64,000 nucleotides of DNA from Chaetomium olivaceum. Its lineage: Eukaryota; Ascomycota; Sordariomycetes; Sordariales; Chaetomiaceae. Where the stretch lies: NCBI GenBank assembly GCA_039881045.1, contig JAYWVB010000015.1, positions 434,001 through 498,000 on the forward strand, read 5' to 3'. The notes under the pieces are model-generated. The model was not told where the DNA came from. It ran no database searches and saw only the letters and a list, made by a program, of their open reading frames with translations. The position numbers and the translations under genes are program-made. Shown piece by piece: positions 12,092-24,470 of the stretch (positions are counted from its first letter, which is position 1; each line of letters begins with the position of its first letter).

Positions 12092-14184
12092 CGTTCCATT
12101 CGTAGCGACGAACTCAGATGTCTTCAAACGACACTTTCATGAGACAGTTAGAGACCGTAGGGCTGACTTATAAGGAGATATATAAACGGGGCTCGGACAA
12201 GGATGGCGGGATCAGGCCTGAGTATGCAAGGCTTCGGATTTGAGACACCTTGGGACTAGCGGATAAGTTACCGGCTGGTTCTGGCCCCTGAGGAACCGCT
12301 GGCGATCGAGGCGAGAGATGGATCCCAAGTTTCGAGTTGGGTTACGGAAGGAGTAAAAGACAGCTTGCTTTTCTTCATAGATCGGGAGGGATTACCACGA
12401 AAGACAAGACAGGGTCGCAAGCCGCGAGGGGGTCTAGTTGGCTTTTGATCACGTAGCAAATAAAAAGATGTCTATTATTTTTGGAACAGAGAACGAGGCA
12501 ACGACCAGAAGCCAAAGCTGATTAGCTGGCCTCATGCTGACTTAGAGACTCTCTGCCGCAGGCGTCTCGTAATCCTGGTTCACGGGAAGGTCACGGCACT
12601 TGTGTCGGAGGCGGTGCCGCTAGTTCGTTTCCCTTCGAGCGGTGAGTGGCTTGTTTCGTCTTCTCGCGGCAACAATATCGGAGGGTTGGCTCCTGCCATG
12701 GCCATTGCCAAGCCATGGGGAGGAATTTGCGGTAAATGGGGGAGTTTTTGTCTAAAATCAGTAGATAAAAAAGAAGGGGTATGGGATACCGGTGGTTTTC
12801 CACATGCATAACGAATACTGTTGCTTACACGGCGGCGACAGTTGTACGGCACAGCCATTCCAAATGCGTAGAACACCCCAAAGAAGTTTGCTTGTTCGCA
12901 CAAGCCGACATCAAGGTGGGATTGACAGACTTGGTGTGGGGTGGGGGGGAGGGGGCTGTTGGTCGGGCTCGTTAACAACCGAACCGAGATAATAGATGGT
13001 CTTACGATCAAATATTGTCACCGGATCGAGCGAGCAATGCGTGTGTGGTAACACTAGCCTTTCGCTTCGTCCTTCTGTATGGGGGGTGATCTGGGCCCGC
13101 CTAGCTGGTAGTCCGGCGGAGGCTGCGGTGCGCCCGAAGGGCTAGAATGTCGAGGCGAAAAAGAAAAGAGTGGTGTCGAGATGGAACTGAGCTTGAGAGG
13201 AGGGAGACATGGGGTCCGGCAGGCAATTTCCTCGAAAGGCAGTCAGTCAGATGCTATGCTATGTATGGTAGGTGGCGCCGCTAATGAGCCAATGGATATT
13301 GAGGCCATGCTCGCAACCCCCTCTGTTGCCCACCCCGCTGGTGTCTTGAGGCTTTCGCAAAGAGCTGAAGACTACGGTGGGTCGAATTAGACTATTGCAA
13401 AACCGCGGGCTGTCATTTCGAAACATCCAACCGTGGCTACCTATCTTTGCCCGATGGGTAAAGAATATGGGGCGCTATCGCTTTCTGCAAATTTCCGTCC
13501 CTCTTCTCACATTATGAATCTCTATTTTCGACTTAGTATTATCGAGCATTATGGTGGCTCTCCTTAAGGATCTAATAAGGTTGAGGGGCTCGAGGGGGGG
13601 TAAGAACTTTCTCATCGCGAACTGCCCGCCCACCTGTTGAAATAAAGTTGCCCGTCGGACCAACCAACTGCTGCTGAAACGGCGCCGGCAGACTGGGCCG
13701 CGGTGCTTTAGCGGGAAGCTTATCGAGAACCACTCCACCCCAGGAGCAAGAAAGTCCGGCGATTGGCCGATTTAAGACACCCTTGAACAAAATCCCAGAG
13801 TCTAGACCGGCCGGTGGACAAGGGAGTTCGTTGGGCAGACGCAGCATGTGCTGTGTCCTCAAATCTCATGATAAAAAGCACGCTCAAATTGAGAATGGCG
13901 TGGATGATTGTGCGAGTTCACAAGCATGTAAAATATATTTGATCTGTCACCCGTTGGCCGCCTGAAAATTGGTATCCATGAAGCAAAACCCATCACCCAA
14001 CCTCAAAACTCCTATATCCTTGTACCAAACCATGCTCTTTCAAGACGAATATACATGGCAAACATCTTCGAGGTATCGTTTCTCATGAGATCATAAAGGA
14101 AATTGCGGTCCGTGCCGCGTTGATGGCTGCTCCCACCTCGATGGGAGGAGTGGTATTAGCCCCGCTCGCAAATACGACGGAATA
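12092..14184. other. Intergenic region
   Basis: Upstream of the Zn2Cys6 gene and downstream of the patatin-like gene, both on the minus strand. It holds only short frames with no recognisable coding character. Confidence 0.65.
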
Positions 14185-16205
14185 CTACCTCGAGTTGTAA
14201 TTTGGCTTTCTCGCCATATTGACCACCGGTGGTGCGTCGTCGTCGAGTGGGTAGGGCAAGACTGGGGCAGATGCTCGGCCATAAGCCGCCTGGTTTTCAG
14301 GAAGTGGTGTCTTCGGGGGAAGCGGGGGTGGCACCGACGGTGGCCTGACCCGCAGCGGTGGCGGTTGCATCAAGGGATCTTCGAATCGCCTGGGGTAGTC
14401 GTCCGGCCCCGTAATTGCGATCTTGTCCGCACCTGCAGCAATCCGGTACTGCGAGGGCGTCGGGGCGTTGACCACTAGGCGGTCCGAGTCGTCAGCCGCA
14501 CCGTCGGCGGAGCGGCCGGGCGGTGCTGGTGGGTGATCGGTGGGGGGCGCAGCCGGATAGGGTGACTGGTTCAGCTTTGGTGACTGCCGCGGCGGTTCGC
14601 CAGAACTTCTCGGCGACGGCGTGGAGGCGCGCACGGGTAGCATGTCGTGCCCAGAGTCGTACGACTGCCGGCTCGATGGGCTGTGGGGAGGAGGTGACAA
14701 GGGAATGTCTCCCGGCAACTCCACAGCGAAGGGTAATGCTATCTCCGGCACCATTTGTGCCGCCCCGTTGGGGCCGGCTGAACTGAGACGCTCCCATCTT
14801 TGCTTTGCAAAGTGAATCTTGGCCAATTTGGCTGACGCCCCTTGCACCATTCTTTGTTCGTCCTCCCTCGCAAGGTATCGCCTAGTGTTTGTGCTGATAT
14901 CCGAAAGCCGATTCCACTCGTTCATGCCAAATTCCCCAACGCCGACCTCGACATTCCACCGGTAATAGTGTTCAATGTTGACACCGCGCTTCGCCAGGTG
15001 CTCCCTCTTCATCAGCTCGTGGATCTTTTCGCAGCCCTCAATCTTTGCGATCAGCTTCCTCCTCGCATCGGCAAACTCGCCGAGAAAACCCTCATACCAG
15101 AGCGACGTATTCGCGTCGCTACCCTTTGGCCGCTTTCCAGTTCCGACGCTGAGGAAGACGCCAACCTCGCGTCCAGGCCACTCATTCACCACCGCCTCGT
15201 CGAGGGCCGTAAGGGAGGGTTGAAGGTACCCGCGCCATCGTCATGAAACACGGACTGCCCGATCTGTATCGGTTTGAAAGCGAGGCCGATGGCGCACGTT
15301 GCCCGGCCAGCCTCCCAGATTTTGCAGTCAAACTCGGGTGCTGGCTCTCGCCGAGAGTCGTAGGAGCGCAGCATGGCTGGCGCGCCGCCTTTCTGTGTGC
15401 CTTTGTAAACTGCGGTAACAACGCTAAGGGATCGATTAGCTACACCACGCCTGGGAAACTGCACGAAAGCGTCGGTAGAGGGTAGGACTCACGTCTTGGT
15501 TCGGTTTTCTCGCTCGTCATATAGGCGGGCATTCGGGTTTCCCCCACGAGAGAAAGTCGGTCTTGCGGCTTGCGCGCTGGGGCTCCGCGCGCTGAAACTC
15601 AATACGCTCGCATTGCTGGCATGCCTCTTAGGGTGTGCGGCACTCGAGCGCGAAGCGGGGCTCAGAGGGTTGTAGATGCTTCCCGCCTCGGAGCCGTCGT
15701 TGCCTTCCTTCTCGTAAATTGTATGTTCCCGGACACATTCCTTGATCGCCTCCTCCAACTTCGTCGCCTTGAACAAAGTGGAGCGGTACGGGATGCCGGC
15801 GATAGTCTTGTCCGTCTCGAACACGATGCGGGTGAGACGGACGTATAATTCCTTGCATGTCTCAATATCAAGGCGTAACCGGCCGAGCATTAAGGCAATC
15901 AGGCCGCCGGTGCCGGTGCCAACGATGAGGTCGAAATGGTCGCATGGTTTGGGAATCTCAGATCGTCGGGGTGCTCGGCCTTCGATTTCGACAAACGTCC
16001 GGTGCATGATTTCCTGGAGGATTAGGAACATGGAGTAGCCGCGCACACCTCCTCCATCTATCGACGAGTCAGTCACGCTCGCCCGTCGATGATGACGCGG
16101 GGGTATCCCGCTATCCGGGGGCGACTTACCGAGCGACAAGATGCGCAGAGGCGGACCCTTTGTCGTGTCCTTGCGCTTTAACCCGTTGGAATCCATATCA
16201 TTCAT
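14185..16205 (-). CDS. Patatin-like phospholipase family protein with Ser to Gly at the nucleophile; reading frame broken once
   Basis: Exons 16205-16130, 16057-15493 and 15423-14185 (introns 72 and 69 nt, GTAAGT..GATAG and GTGAGT..TTAG). The first splice completes the oxyanion motif DGGGVRGYS (residues 26-34). The nucleophile elbow, normally GxSxG, reads G72-T-G74-T-G76, so residue 74 is Gly (codon GGC, one base from AGC Ser). The DGA motif that supplies the catalytic Asp is intact (HDDGAGTF). A ~330-residue second half begins with a conserved ALDEAVVNEWPGREVG and ends in a long Pro-rich tail. Between HDDGAGTFN and ALDEA the frame shifts with no intron; one extra C in the CCC run (plus 15214-15221) restores a 626-residue frame. 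Family role: acyl hydrolysis of phospholipids or galactolipids. With Gly74 classical serine-Asp catalysis is doubtful, so a lipid-binding or regulatory pseudoenzyme is possible. Confidence 0.82.
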
Positions 16206-16695
16206 CGTTTGTGCCGTCGGGGACGACAGCGTTTTCGCAGCAAGCCTGAAAGTTGTGTTGTGGGTACCGAAGCCTGCGTGGGCTTGCGGGCCCGTGGTGA
16301 TGGCGATTGTATCACAGGTCCGGGGTACCAAAAACCGGTCTTTAGCTCCGCCAAAAACCGGTGGGTCCGGGTTGACCCCCCGCCAAAATTGCCGCGGATT
16401 GGAAGGTCAGCCGCTCCCGTTTCCCCTTCCAATCTGCAGCGATAAACCCCATACGACAGAGGTGGGGCCCGCAAAAAAAGCTGGTCGAACTGAAGGTCAC
16501 GTGGTATATTTTTGTATGGTCAGACCTTCCAGACCTTCCAATCCATCCAATCCAGCGCGCCGCGATCGCGACCCTTTGCCACCACCCACACAACTTCCTC
16601 CTCACCACCTCTGCGCTTGCTGGCTACACTGCTGCTGCTGCTGCCGCCGCTCTTGCCGCTGGTGGAGTAATCATTGATCCGACTGTTTTTCTACC
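16206..16695. promoter_or_regulatory. Divergent region between patatin-like gene and Crypton, with a 12-bp direct repeat
   Basis: The repeat ccaaaaaccggt occurs at 16328-16339 and 16351-16362, start to start 23 bp (about two helical turns), 120-155 bp upstream of the patatin-like ATG. It could be a tandem activator site. The left end of the transposon must lie somewhere in this interval. Confidence 0.4.
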
Positions 16696-19318
16696 ATGGA
16701 GTCGACTGCAATCGAGGATCCTCGCGTACGCGAGGCGATGGACTATTATCTCTTGAACCTCGCTGGAACCGCGCCGAAGAATACTGTCAGGGCTTACAGG
16801 CCCAAACAAGATGAATGGAAGGCACGAGGGTTTGCCCTGAGATCCAAAAAGTACAGTACGTACTGATGCCGCTCCCAGAGCTGGTGTGCTATCAATTGGC
16901 CACCGATTCCGGAAGACTGGACGGCCAGGCAGTCGACGTGGCCGTCAGGGCAGCCTCTCCCCGGCGATCTGGTAGACGAGGGCAAGCTGCTCCTCTTTAT
17001 GAAGATGGAGGTTGTCAGCCGTGCCCCCCAAAAGGGGGGCCGGCTTCAACGGCAAAGGAAGCGCGGTGCGGCATCTGGAGCTGCCGGTAAGCGGGCTTCC
17101 GCGTCGAAGAGGCGGCGTCTTGCCGAAGGTAGCCCCTTCCTTCAGCCGGCCTGTTGTTTCCTCTCTGCGTTGAAATTGCTGAACCTTTGATGCAGACGAT
17201 ACTGTCTTTGTTGCCGAGTCTCCGGTACCGGCGACGAAGCTTGAGGAGAAGGAGGAGGATGGCGACGACGAAGGCCTATTCGCCGAGCCAGAGCTCCAGC
17301 TTGCCTACAACTCTATACGCCTCTATATTGCGGCTATCCAGAGATTGTACGAGGAACAGAAGAGCCGGAACGTCAATCCGGCGCCGAGGCCTCAAGGGAT
17401 TGCTCTCAAGGCCTTGAAGAAGAGCATTCTTGCTGTCGTCTGGGCCCGTAAACGCCGCGAATATACCGACCGCCTCGAGGGGACGATTAAGGATTCCTAC
17501 TCCAAGGCGCAGATTCCACAACACCACGCCGCGGCTTGGCAGACCGTTGGCAACGTCTCATGCCTTCTCCGGACGCAAGTTGACTTCCTTCTCGGTAACC
17601 ATATGCTCCTCCGGCAGAGCAACCGGCGGCCGATGGAACTGCCTGACTGCTTCCGCCTGGAGCTCCCGAATGAGGGTCAGAAATCTGCCGAGTTCCCAAC
17701 ATATGCGCTGGTCATTGTCATGAACCAGGGAAAAACGAATCAGCATGGCAGGATAGAGTACGGCGCTGCATTGCGGCACCGCGATGTCCGCAGTTGTCTA
17801 GTTGGCGCCCTGGCGTGCTATTTCTTTTGGCGGTGGCAAGCCGAGGGCATTGAGGCGTTTCCTACGTTCGCGCGTAGCGAGGACTGGTACGATGTCAAAG
17901 TCCTGCCACGGTCCCCTAAGCAGCCGCAACAGCAGCTTTCTCCGCAGACCGCAAACAACTGGACAGCGAGGTTGTATCAAGCTTGCGGCATCAAAACCTC
18001 GAAACTTTCACATGCTCCTCGCGTTGCAGCAGCGCAAAATGCCGATATGGACGGGGTCCCAGAAGGACAAGTAAGTCTTGAAGCTATCTATTGTCACCTT
18101 GCCGCCTTCATATATATATATATAGATGCTTATACTAGGTATATATAGATACGGCGTGCTGGTAGGTGGAACAGCGGCGACCAGATGATAGGCTGTTACC
18201 TTACATCCCTGCCCTTTGAGTTTATGAGGTCGACAGCCGATTTTGACCCTGACTGGGCTGGCTCCTATTTTCTACCACGCGATACCGTCAAGCCTTCGGC
18301 GGCCCTTTGCAGGCGCATTTGGCCGGCTCTCGACCAGTGGAAAGAAGCCCACGATAGTGCTTCTTCGGCGGTTGAACCCAACAAGGCGGCTGGCGCGTTC
18401 CTCGAGCTTTTGGAGTGGCTGCGGGTAGTGTTTTTGCAAGATGCCGTCTTCCTTCAGAAGCACTACCCCGAACACCCTATCTTTAGCGACCCTGTATTTT
18501 GCAGTCAAGAGTTTGCAGCGTTTGCGCTGCAGACAGAGGACGCCTGCCGCATAGCCGAAGAGGATACATATGTAGCTACCGTTGACCGAGCTATCCCCGC
18601 TGTTGCAGAGAAACTGCGCAGTTTGTCGAGTCAACAAACAGCCTCGAACTTGTGGACTGAGAGAGCGTTTGTTGACCTAGCAAACCAGGTCAAGGAGTTG
18701 TCGAAGAAGGTAGAGGAGCTCTCCAAAGTCTCCTATATCATCAGGATCAGCCCTGGGCGGAGTACTATCTCGCAACAAATCGAGATGCCGAAGCGCGGCC
18801 GGCCGATGGCGGCCGGCCGCGTAATGATGCCGGCAGCGGTACAGGCACTGTCAACGTCGCCTGCCGCCGCTACTGCTACTGCTCCCCCAGCATCTTCTAC
18901 TAGTATAGGAGAGCAGGATGCTATGGCCCAGGCCTCAACTACATCCCCGCCGGCGTTACCAGTGTCGGCCAAACCACAGGCACCACAGTTCAAGTTTCCA
19001 CTCGATGTGAAAACTGTCTCGGATTTATGGCGCCTGTGGAGGCACGGAAGAGCTGGCATGCCTTCAATAGAGTCGCTTGAAGCTGCTTGGGGCTCTGCTT
19101 GGCGTCCAAAGTCACAGAAGTCTCTCTTTTGCAGCCGAAAGGTGATAGTCGACTTCATCGCGCGCAAGTTGCACGAGCTTGGCGGCGAAACTAGCGCTGC
19201 TGAACACTTGCGTGTCATTCAGCGAATCGAGGAGCTCTGCCCTAGATTTTCGCTTGACAAGGTAACGAAAGCAATCAAAAGTGGTGATATGGAGCGAAAA
19301 TGGTCATTCGATGCATGA
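16696..19318 (+). CDS. Crypton-type tyrosine recombinase with GCR1_C-like DNA-binding domain
   Basis: Four exons, 16696-16829, 16881-17128, 17196-18070 and 18149-19318, join to an uninterrupted 808-residue frame. Intron 1 has a weak donor (GTTTGC) and is the least certain; intron 3 is (TA)n-rich. An N-terminal helical region (NTVRAYRPKQDEWK) precedes the recombinase core. Candidate catalytic residues appear in family order: Arg267 (HMLLRQSNRR), Lys307 (NQGKTNQHGR), His400-x-x-Arg403 (SHAPR), Trp426 at the His/Trp site (GRWN) and the nucleophile Tyr436 (GCYLTSLP). A coiled-coil (VKELSKKVEELSK) and a C-terminal ~110-residue GCR1_C-like domain (TVSDLWRLWRHG, PSIESLEAAWG) follow. Cryptons move as DNA through tyrosine-recombinase chemistry. 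No stop, frameshift or RIP-like AT bias is visible, so the copy may be recent or under selection. Confidence 0.86.
16696..19318 (+). mobile_element. Crypton DNA transposon, coding part (termini not resolved)
   Basis: The element is defined by its tyrosine recombinase gene. Cryptons lack terminal inverted repeats and leave only very short direct repeats, so ends cannot be fixed from one copy. The left end lies between 16206 and 16696 and the right end between 19319 and 20819. Confidence 0.75.
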
Positions 19319-20819
19319 CCGGTGGTGGGTAGGCGGTGGTTTATCTGGCTTAGATACTGTAGTAACTAGTTGGTTAATAACGTTATTGGTTCATTCCGCC
19401 TGACCTCCAGCTCTTTGTGTGATAGTCATTGCTTGGTGTTGAGGCCTGAAGACCCCTATAAAGCACAGGGGGTCCAGCACCTAATCAACAGGGCAGATAG
19501 CGTCTCTCATTTAGTGACTGCATCGACGACAGCTTCGAACGCGTGCATCTCAACAACCACGGCGATGCATCACTTGTGATATATATAATTCAATGCGCCT
19601 CGACAAGGCGTATCTCCAGATACCATTTTTATCATGTTTTATTCTGCCGTTATAGTACAATACGAGGACCTTCGAAAGAATACGCGTCCTGTGGTGTTGT
19701 CAAGGGCTTGGCGGTTTTTTGCGGGGTCTTTCAAGGACGCGCCATACATTTCAGACCTGTGACAACCACTTGATGTCGAGAGTTTGCCGCAGGGAGGCTT
19801 GGCAAAGCGGCAGGTGAAGGTGACGCAGGATCCAAGTTTGAACGGGCAGCGATCAGCCTGACAAGATGCTGGGACGTCACTTGTACAACCGAGTAGGAGA
19901 CTGTACGCTCCTGTGAAGACGTATAGTATCGGCAAGCATCAACAGCACACCGGGAGAACAGAACAGTTAGGTTAGTATACTCGTAAGAGTCAAGTTCAAG
20001 CAATTGTGGCAGTGCCTGAACGCCGAGTTCGCGAGGACGGATTACTGACGCCGCGATCCCATGCCCACCGCTCGGCTGTCCCGGTGGCCTGCCCCACAGG
20101 ATAACATGAGATAACTACCTATGTATACCAAATCTAAATATTAAGTCCTGCCGGCTTCCGTCATCAATTTATCTGTTCCTGCACGTTTTCGGCGCATGGG
20201 CGTGAAGGAGCTGCAGACCGACTTGAGACTCTGTTTTGTTGGCCCCGACCCGCTCCAGTCTCGACATCCGCATGCAGCCCGCTGTCCAGTGAGAGAGAAG
20301 TTTTCGCAGCGGTGCCTGAAATCCGAAAACCCCCCGCGGGGTGGGCCGCCACCAGGCCTCCGATCACAGGGGAACGTCACCAGGCTTGGCTCACGTTCTC
20401 ATTCGACGCCACGCGCCTGCTCACGGCAGCAATTGCGGGATCCTTTCAGATTTTGTGCGAAACTTGTGGCTGTGTTGCTACGCTGTCCAAGGTTTTCACG
20501 CAAGCATATGAACCCGGTTTGCGGGACATCCGAGGACCAACGGAAGCTTTCCCAGGGCTGAAACAGCCACACCAGATTGAAAAGAGTATACTGGCGCACC
20601 ATGACAGGTGTGACTTGAGTCGGAAATGGAGTGGCTCGGGCTGCAGCTGTCAAGGACGTCATCGTTTCTTTTCCGGCTCGCCGTCAATTGAACCATGACC
20701 ACTACCCACCAACAGAATCAGAAGCACGATGGCTCGCGGGTTCGACTCACTTGCTCTTAGGTCTGAGTCAACATGACCTATATACAACCTGTCGATAATT
20801 TATAAACACCACCGTCGTC
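19319..20819. other. Intergenic region
   Basis: Contains the unresolved right end of the Crypton and the promoter of the HAM1-like gene (TATA-like ctatatac near 20779). No credible ORF. Confidence 0.6.
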
Positions 20820-23119
20820 ATGTTCTCGTCGTGCTTTGGCACTGGCCGTCGCCGGTGGTCAGAGGAGCAGGAGCAGGAGCCGCTGCTCCCTCAGTATGAT
20901 GATGCTACTTCGCGCCAGCGACGTCTTCACCAGAAGCTGCACACGTACCAGATGCTCCGCGCCTTGTCCAAGGGGTTTATGCCATCTAACGAGCAGGCCA
21001 TCATCAGCCTCCGCACTCTCCTGGCTGCTGATGTGCTCAACCCGGACAACAACAACACCGAGCTCAGCGACTCCGGTCAGGCCCTGGTGCACTATATAAA
21101 GCAATGGTTGAAGCAGTTAATCCAGCTCCTGCAACACAAAAACGCAGGCGACCAGATTCAGGACTTCCTCTGGTATTTGTCAAAGGCGAGAGTGTCTGTT
21201 GACATGGAGCACATTGCCCAGCGCGCAAGCAAGGCTAAAGCTACCGCTGACCGGGCGGCAGGTACGTGGCAGCGTAAGATAGGAGTGTAATTCCAACAGT
21301 GGATGCTAACGGCGGTTTAGTCTACCGCAGCCTCCAGACCGTTGGCTCCCTGCTTCTTACCAACTCAGATTTCCGCTTGTTCCTCGGCGATCTCGATGTC
21401 GTGGCCCGCGAAGTTTTCAAAGATACAGCGTTCGCCATTTCCGAAGCCTCTCGAGAGGCTGGGAAGCGTCTTGCGCCCTCTACTGCCGAACAGGATTCAG
21501 TAAAACAGCTGGGCAACGGCTCCCAAAGCCCGCCGTCGCAGAAAGAACTGGTTACGCAGACTGCCGAGCTTTCCAATGTTCTGAGTGGAACAGCCTCTAC
21601 GGTTGCCGGTGAGGCCGAGAACAGTGTGATTCAAAAGTTGGAAGGTCCAGAGAAAGACGCGATGGTTCGCCGCCTAAAGGATACTGTGATAAATCTTCGC
21701 CAACGCCGCGACTACTCGGATTCAGTCTCCACGCTGTCGCTTCTCTTCAAGCGCTACGCGATGGCTTACTCACACATCGCCCTCGACACAGTTCAGGCGG
21801 TTGACGAGGATGTAGATGAGAATCGTGAGGCGGATCAGGCTTTGCGGAACTTCTGGGCCTTCTTCAGGTCATTTGGCGAGGAAAGTCAATGGGAGGAGCT
21901 GGAGAAGCGAGCTAACGCAGTTATGGAGCATGGACGCGAGGACCCCGGTTTTGATGACTTGGTGGGACAGTTGGGGAACGCGCTCCAGGATATGTTTACC
22001 GACCCGGCCTTCTTCGACGATGCCGAACATCGCTTCCAGAAGCTCCGCGCTCAGTTCAGACAGGTATCCTCTCACTCTTCTCTCCGGGACGACGTAGACG
22101 AGCTGCTTTCGCAGTTACAGTCAACGTTTTATTCAGTGCTCAAAGATAAGGATGTGGCCAGCATCATCAAGACATCGACCACCATCGGTAGCATCCTGTC
22201 GCCGAAGAACCACTACACAAACTCGGACCTCTTGGCGGACGCAATGAACGTGTTTGTCCCACTGCTCATCCAATCAATCAACTACGTCCCTGTCCCCCGG
22301 CTTGAAGTTTCGACACCCCAACTCGACCTTCTGCTTGAGAACCTTGTCCTCGAGCCCGGCAGCACGGTCAACCACACATCATTCTTTCCCTACAAGCTTC
22401 GCATTGAGACTCTCAATGACGTCGAGATTCGCAAAGCAAGGTTCCGAACAACGTCAGCCGTCAAGACCTTGATGAGAGTCAGAGTAGACGGTCTCTCCGT
22501 CCGGGCAGAGGATATTGGGTTTTGGCTCAGGGCGCATTCGGGTCTTTTACGGCTAGCAGACGAGGGAGTTGCCTCGTTTGAACTGGACGAGAGGGGCCTT
22601 GATGTCCAGCTCGACATTGAAGTTGGCAGGGACAGGCTTGAGAAGATCCTCACCCTCAGAGGCGTCAAGGTACGTATCCACAAGCTCAACTGGAAACTGC
22701 GGCGAAGCAAGTTCAGCTTCTTCGCCTGGCTTTTCAAGCCCCTCCTCAAGCCTATCATTCGCAAGACCGTGGAGATGAAAATCGCAGCTGCCATCGGGGA
22801 TGCACTGCATTTCGCAAACCGTGAGCTGCTCTACGCACGGGAAAGACTCCGGGCCACACGTATTGCCGATCCGGAGGACCTGAAAACCTTTTTCAAGGCT
22901 GTACTGGCGAGGCTAGTTCCTGCTGAAGATCCGGATCTCTACACCCGGGTTGGGGTGGCACAGCCAGGGCACGGTGTGTTTGAGGGTGTCTATACTCCGG
23001 GTAGTCTCGTTAAGCTTTGGAGGGACGAGGCTACGCGAGCACCACAAAGAATTCGCGAGAACGAGAGAGATGGCTGGCGAAACAGTATATTTGACGTTCA
23101 GGCGACAATGCTCACTTGA
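20820..23119 (+). CDS. HAM1 (hyphal anastomosis-1)-family protein
   Basis: Two exons, 20820-21261 and 21321-23119, flank a 59-nt intron (GTACGT..GCTAACGGCGGTTTAG) and give 746 residues. The start region (LHTYQMLRALSKGFMPSNEQ) and the long, largely helical middle match the HAM1 N-terminal domain. The last ~250 residues (PRLEVSTPQLDLLLENL onward, and FFAWLFKPLLKPIIRKTVE) match the HAM1 C-terminal domain, which is related to TULIP/BPI-like lipid-binding folds. In filamentous fungi the family is linked to hyphal fusion and probably binds or transfers lipids at membranes; there is no signal peptide or clear membrane span. The frame is clean over 600 codons. The intron sits after RAA near residue 148. 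Confidence 0.82.
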
Positions 23120-23843
23120 AGAGTTTACTAGCACGTTCCGGTCTAGCGATAGGTAATGAGTTTGCGGGCCGCGCGGCAATTTGAACGACCAGGCAACACA
23201 GGGTCACCGGTATGGTCTATTCTCACCGCATTCAGTGTTATTAGTATTTTAACTAGTTTAAATAATTGCAGTTCCTCCTTACGCTCCCATCTTATTGAGC
23301 ATCATTGATATGTGTATCGACATTGAGCATTAGGCTGCTAGGGCCTCGGTTGAAGGACGGCCGGCCTCGACTAACAAGGCGTCATTCTTGAAATGCGAAG
23401 AACGGACTGCATAGGGCCCTAAGGAGTGGCCTCGTTGTTTGGGTGGATCGGGGCAGGCCGTCAGACACATGGGAGGGTTCACACAAGAAAACAGGGCCTG
23501 CAACACCCGGCCAACCGGTAACCGACCGAGCTGACGTTGGAAGGCATGCTAGCATTAAACGCTCGCTTTCTAGCGTAATCCATTTCTTTGATCAATGGCC
23601 AGAGTATACAATGGCAGACTATGAAGGGCTTGACTCTTGGCCGGCCGTATACAGTGGTCTGTTGGTGGTGATACAGGATATATAGCCGGCCAGCTGCTCC
23701 TCTACTTCACGAAGCCCATGGATATTCGACGCTCTCGACACACTTCGCATCCTAAATCGCTACGCAACCCAAATACAACAACACGCAACTGGAACATACA
23801 AAAAAAACAGAAGACCGACTGATTGTTAGCTAACACCGACAAC
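23120..23843. other. Intergenic region with TATA-box candidate
   Basis: Separates the HAM1-like and MARVEL genes. TATATAG at 23681-23687 lies ~160 nt before the next ATG, followed by an A-rich leader, which fits a plus-strand promoter. Confidence 0.5.
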
Positions 23844-24470
23844 ATGATCCTCTCAGACCTCTTCTCGGTTATCCTCCGCCTTGCGGAGCTAGTCTTTGCA
23901 GCCATAGTGGCGGGCCTCAACGGCGAATACCTGCGTGCCTTCCGGAACGCCGGCTCGTGGAATCTCGGGCGCCAAATCTACGCCGAAGTCATTGCGTGCT
24001 TCTCGATCGTGTTCGCCATCGTCTGGCTGATTCCCGCCACCGGCACCTTTGTTCACTGGCCGGCGGACCTTTTTTTCAGCGTTCTGTGGTTCATCGCTGT
24101 TGGACTGCTTGTGGACTGGCTGGATGGCAACTGCGGGTGAGTGACTGCAGCCCCTGGGTGCCCTACAATGAGGGAGTTGGCCTAAAGAGGTACTGATAGA
24201 TGGACTGTAGCTACGCCTTTGACTGGCGCGAACTTTCCTTTGCCGGGACCGCTTCGTGCTCACAGTGGAAAGCCACTATTGCCTTCACTTTCATGAGCGC
24301 AATCTGCTGGCTCTTGAGTGGTATTCTAGGGTAAGGAGGAGCACCCCCTCGAACACTCAACGCGGGAGTAAACCTGTCATGCTGACCGATGGATTAGCAC
24401 CTACTGGGTCCGCCGTCGTATGGCCCCGGGTAACACTGGCCACTATGGTGGTCGTCCCTGGAACCGTTAG
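23844..24470 (+). CDS. MARVEL-domain-like four-helix membrane protein
   Basis: Exons 23844-24136, 24211-24330 and 24398-24470 (introns 74 and 67 nt; GTGAGT..TGTAG and GTAAGG..TTAG) give 161 residues. Four hydrophobic segments are visible: ~6-25 (LILRLAELVFAAIVAGL-like), ~48-68, ~76-93 and ~122-140. Short loops, a conserved-looking DWLDGNC-YAFDW segment between spans 3 and 4, and a basic, Gly-rich tail (VRRRM..GHYGGRPW) complete it. This is the layout of small fungal MARVEL proteins, which sit in the plasma membrane or vesicles and help organise membrane domains. ATG 23844 is preferred because it opens directly on the first span; an upstream in-frame start would add only seven residues. The exact subfamily is uncertain. 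Confidence 0.75.
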
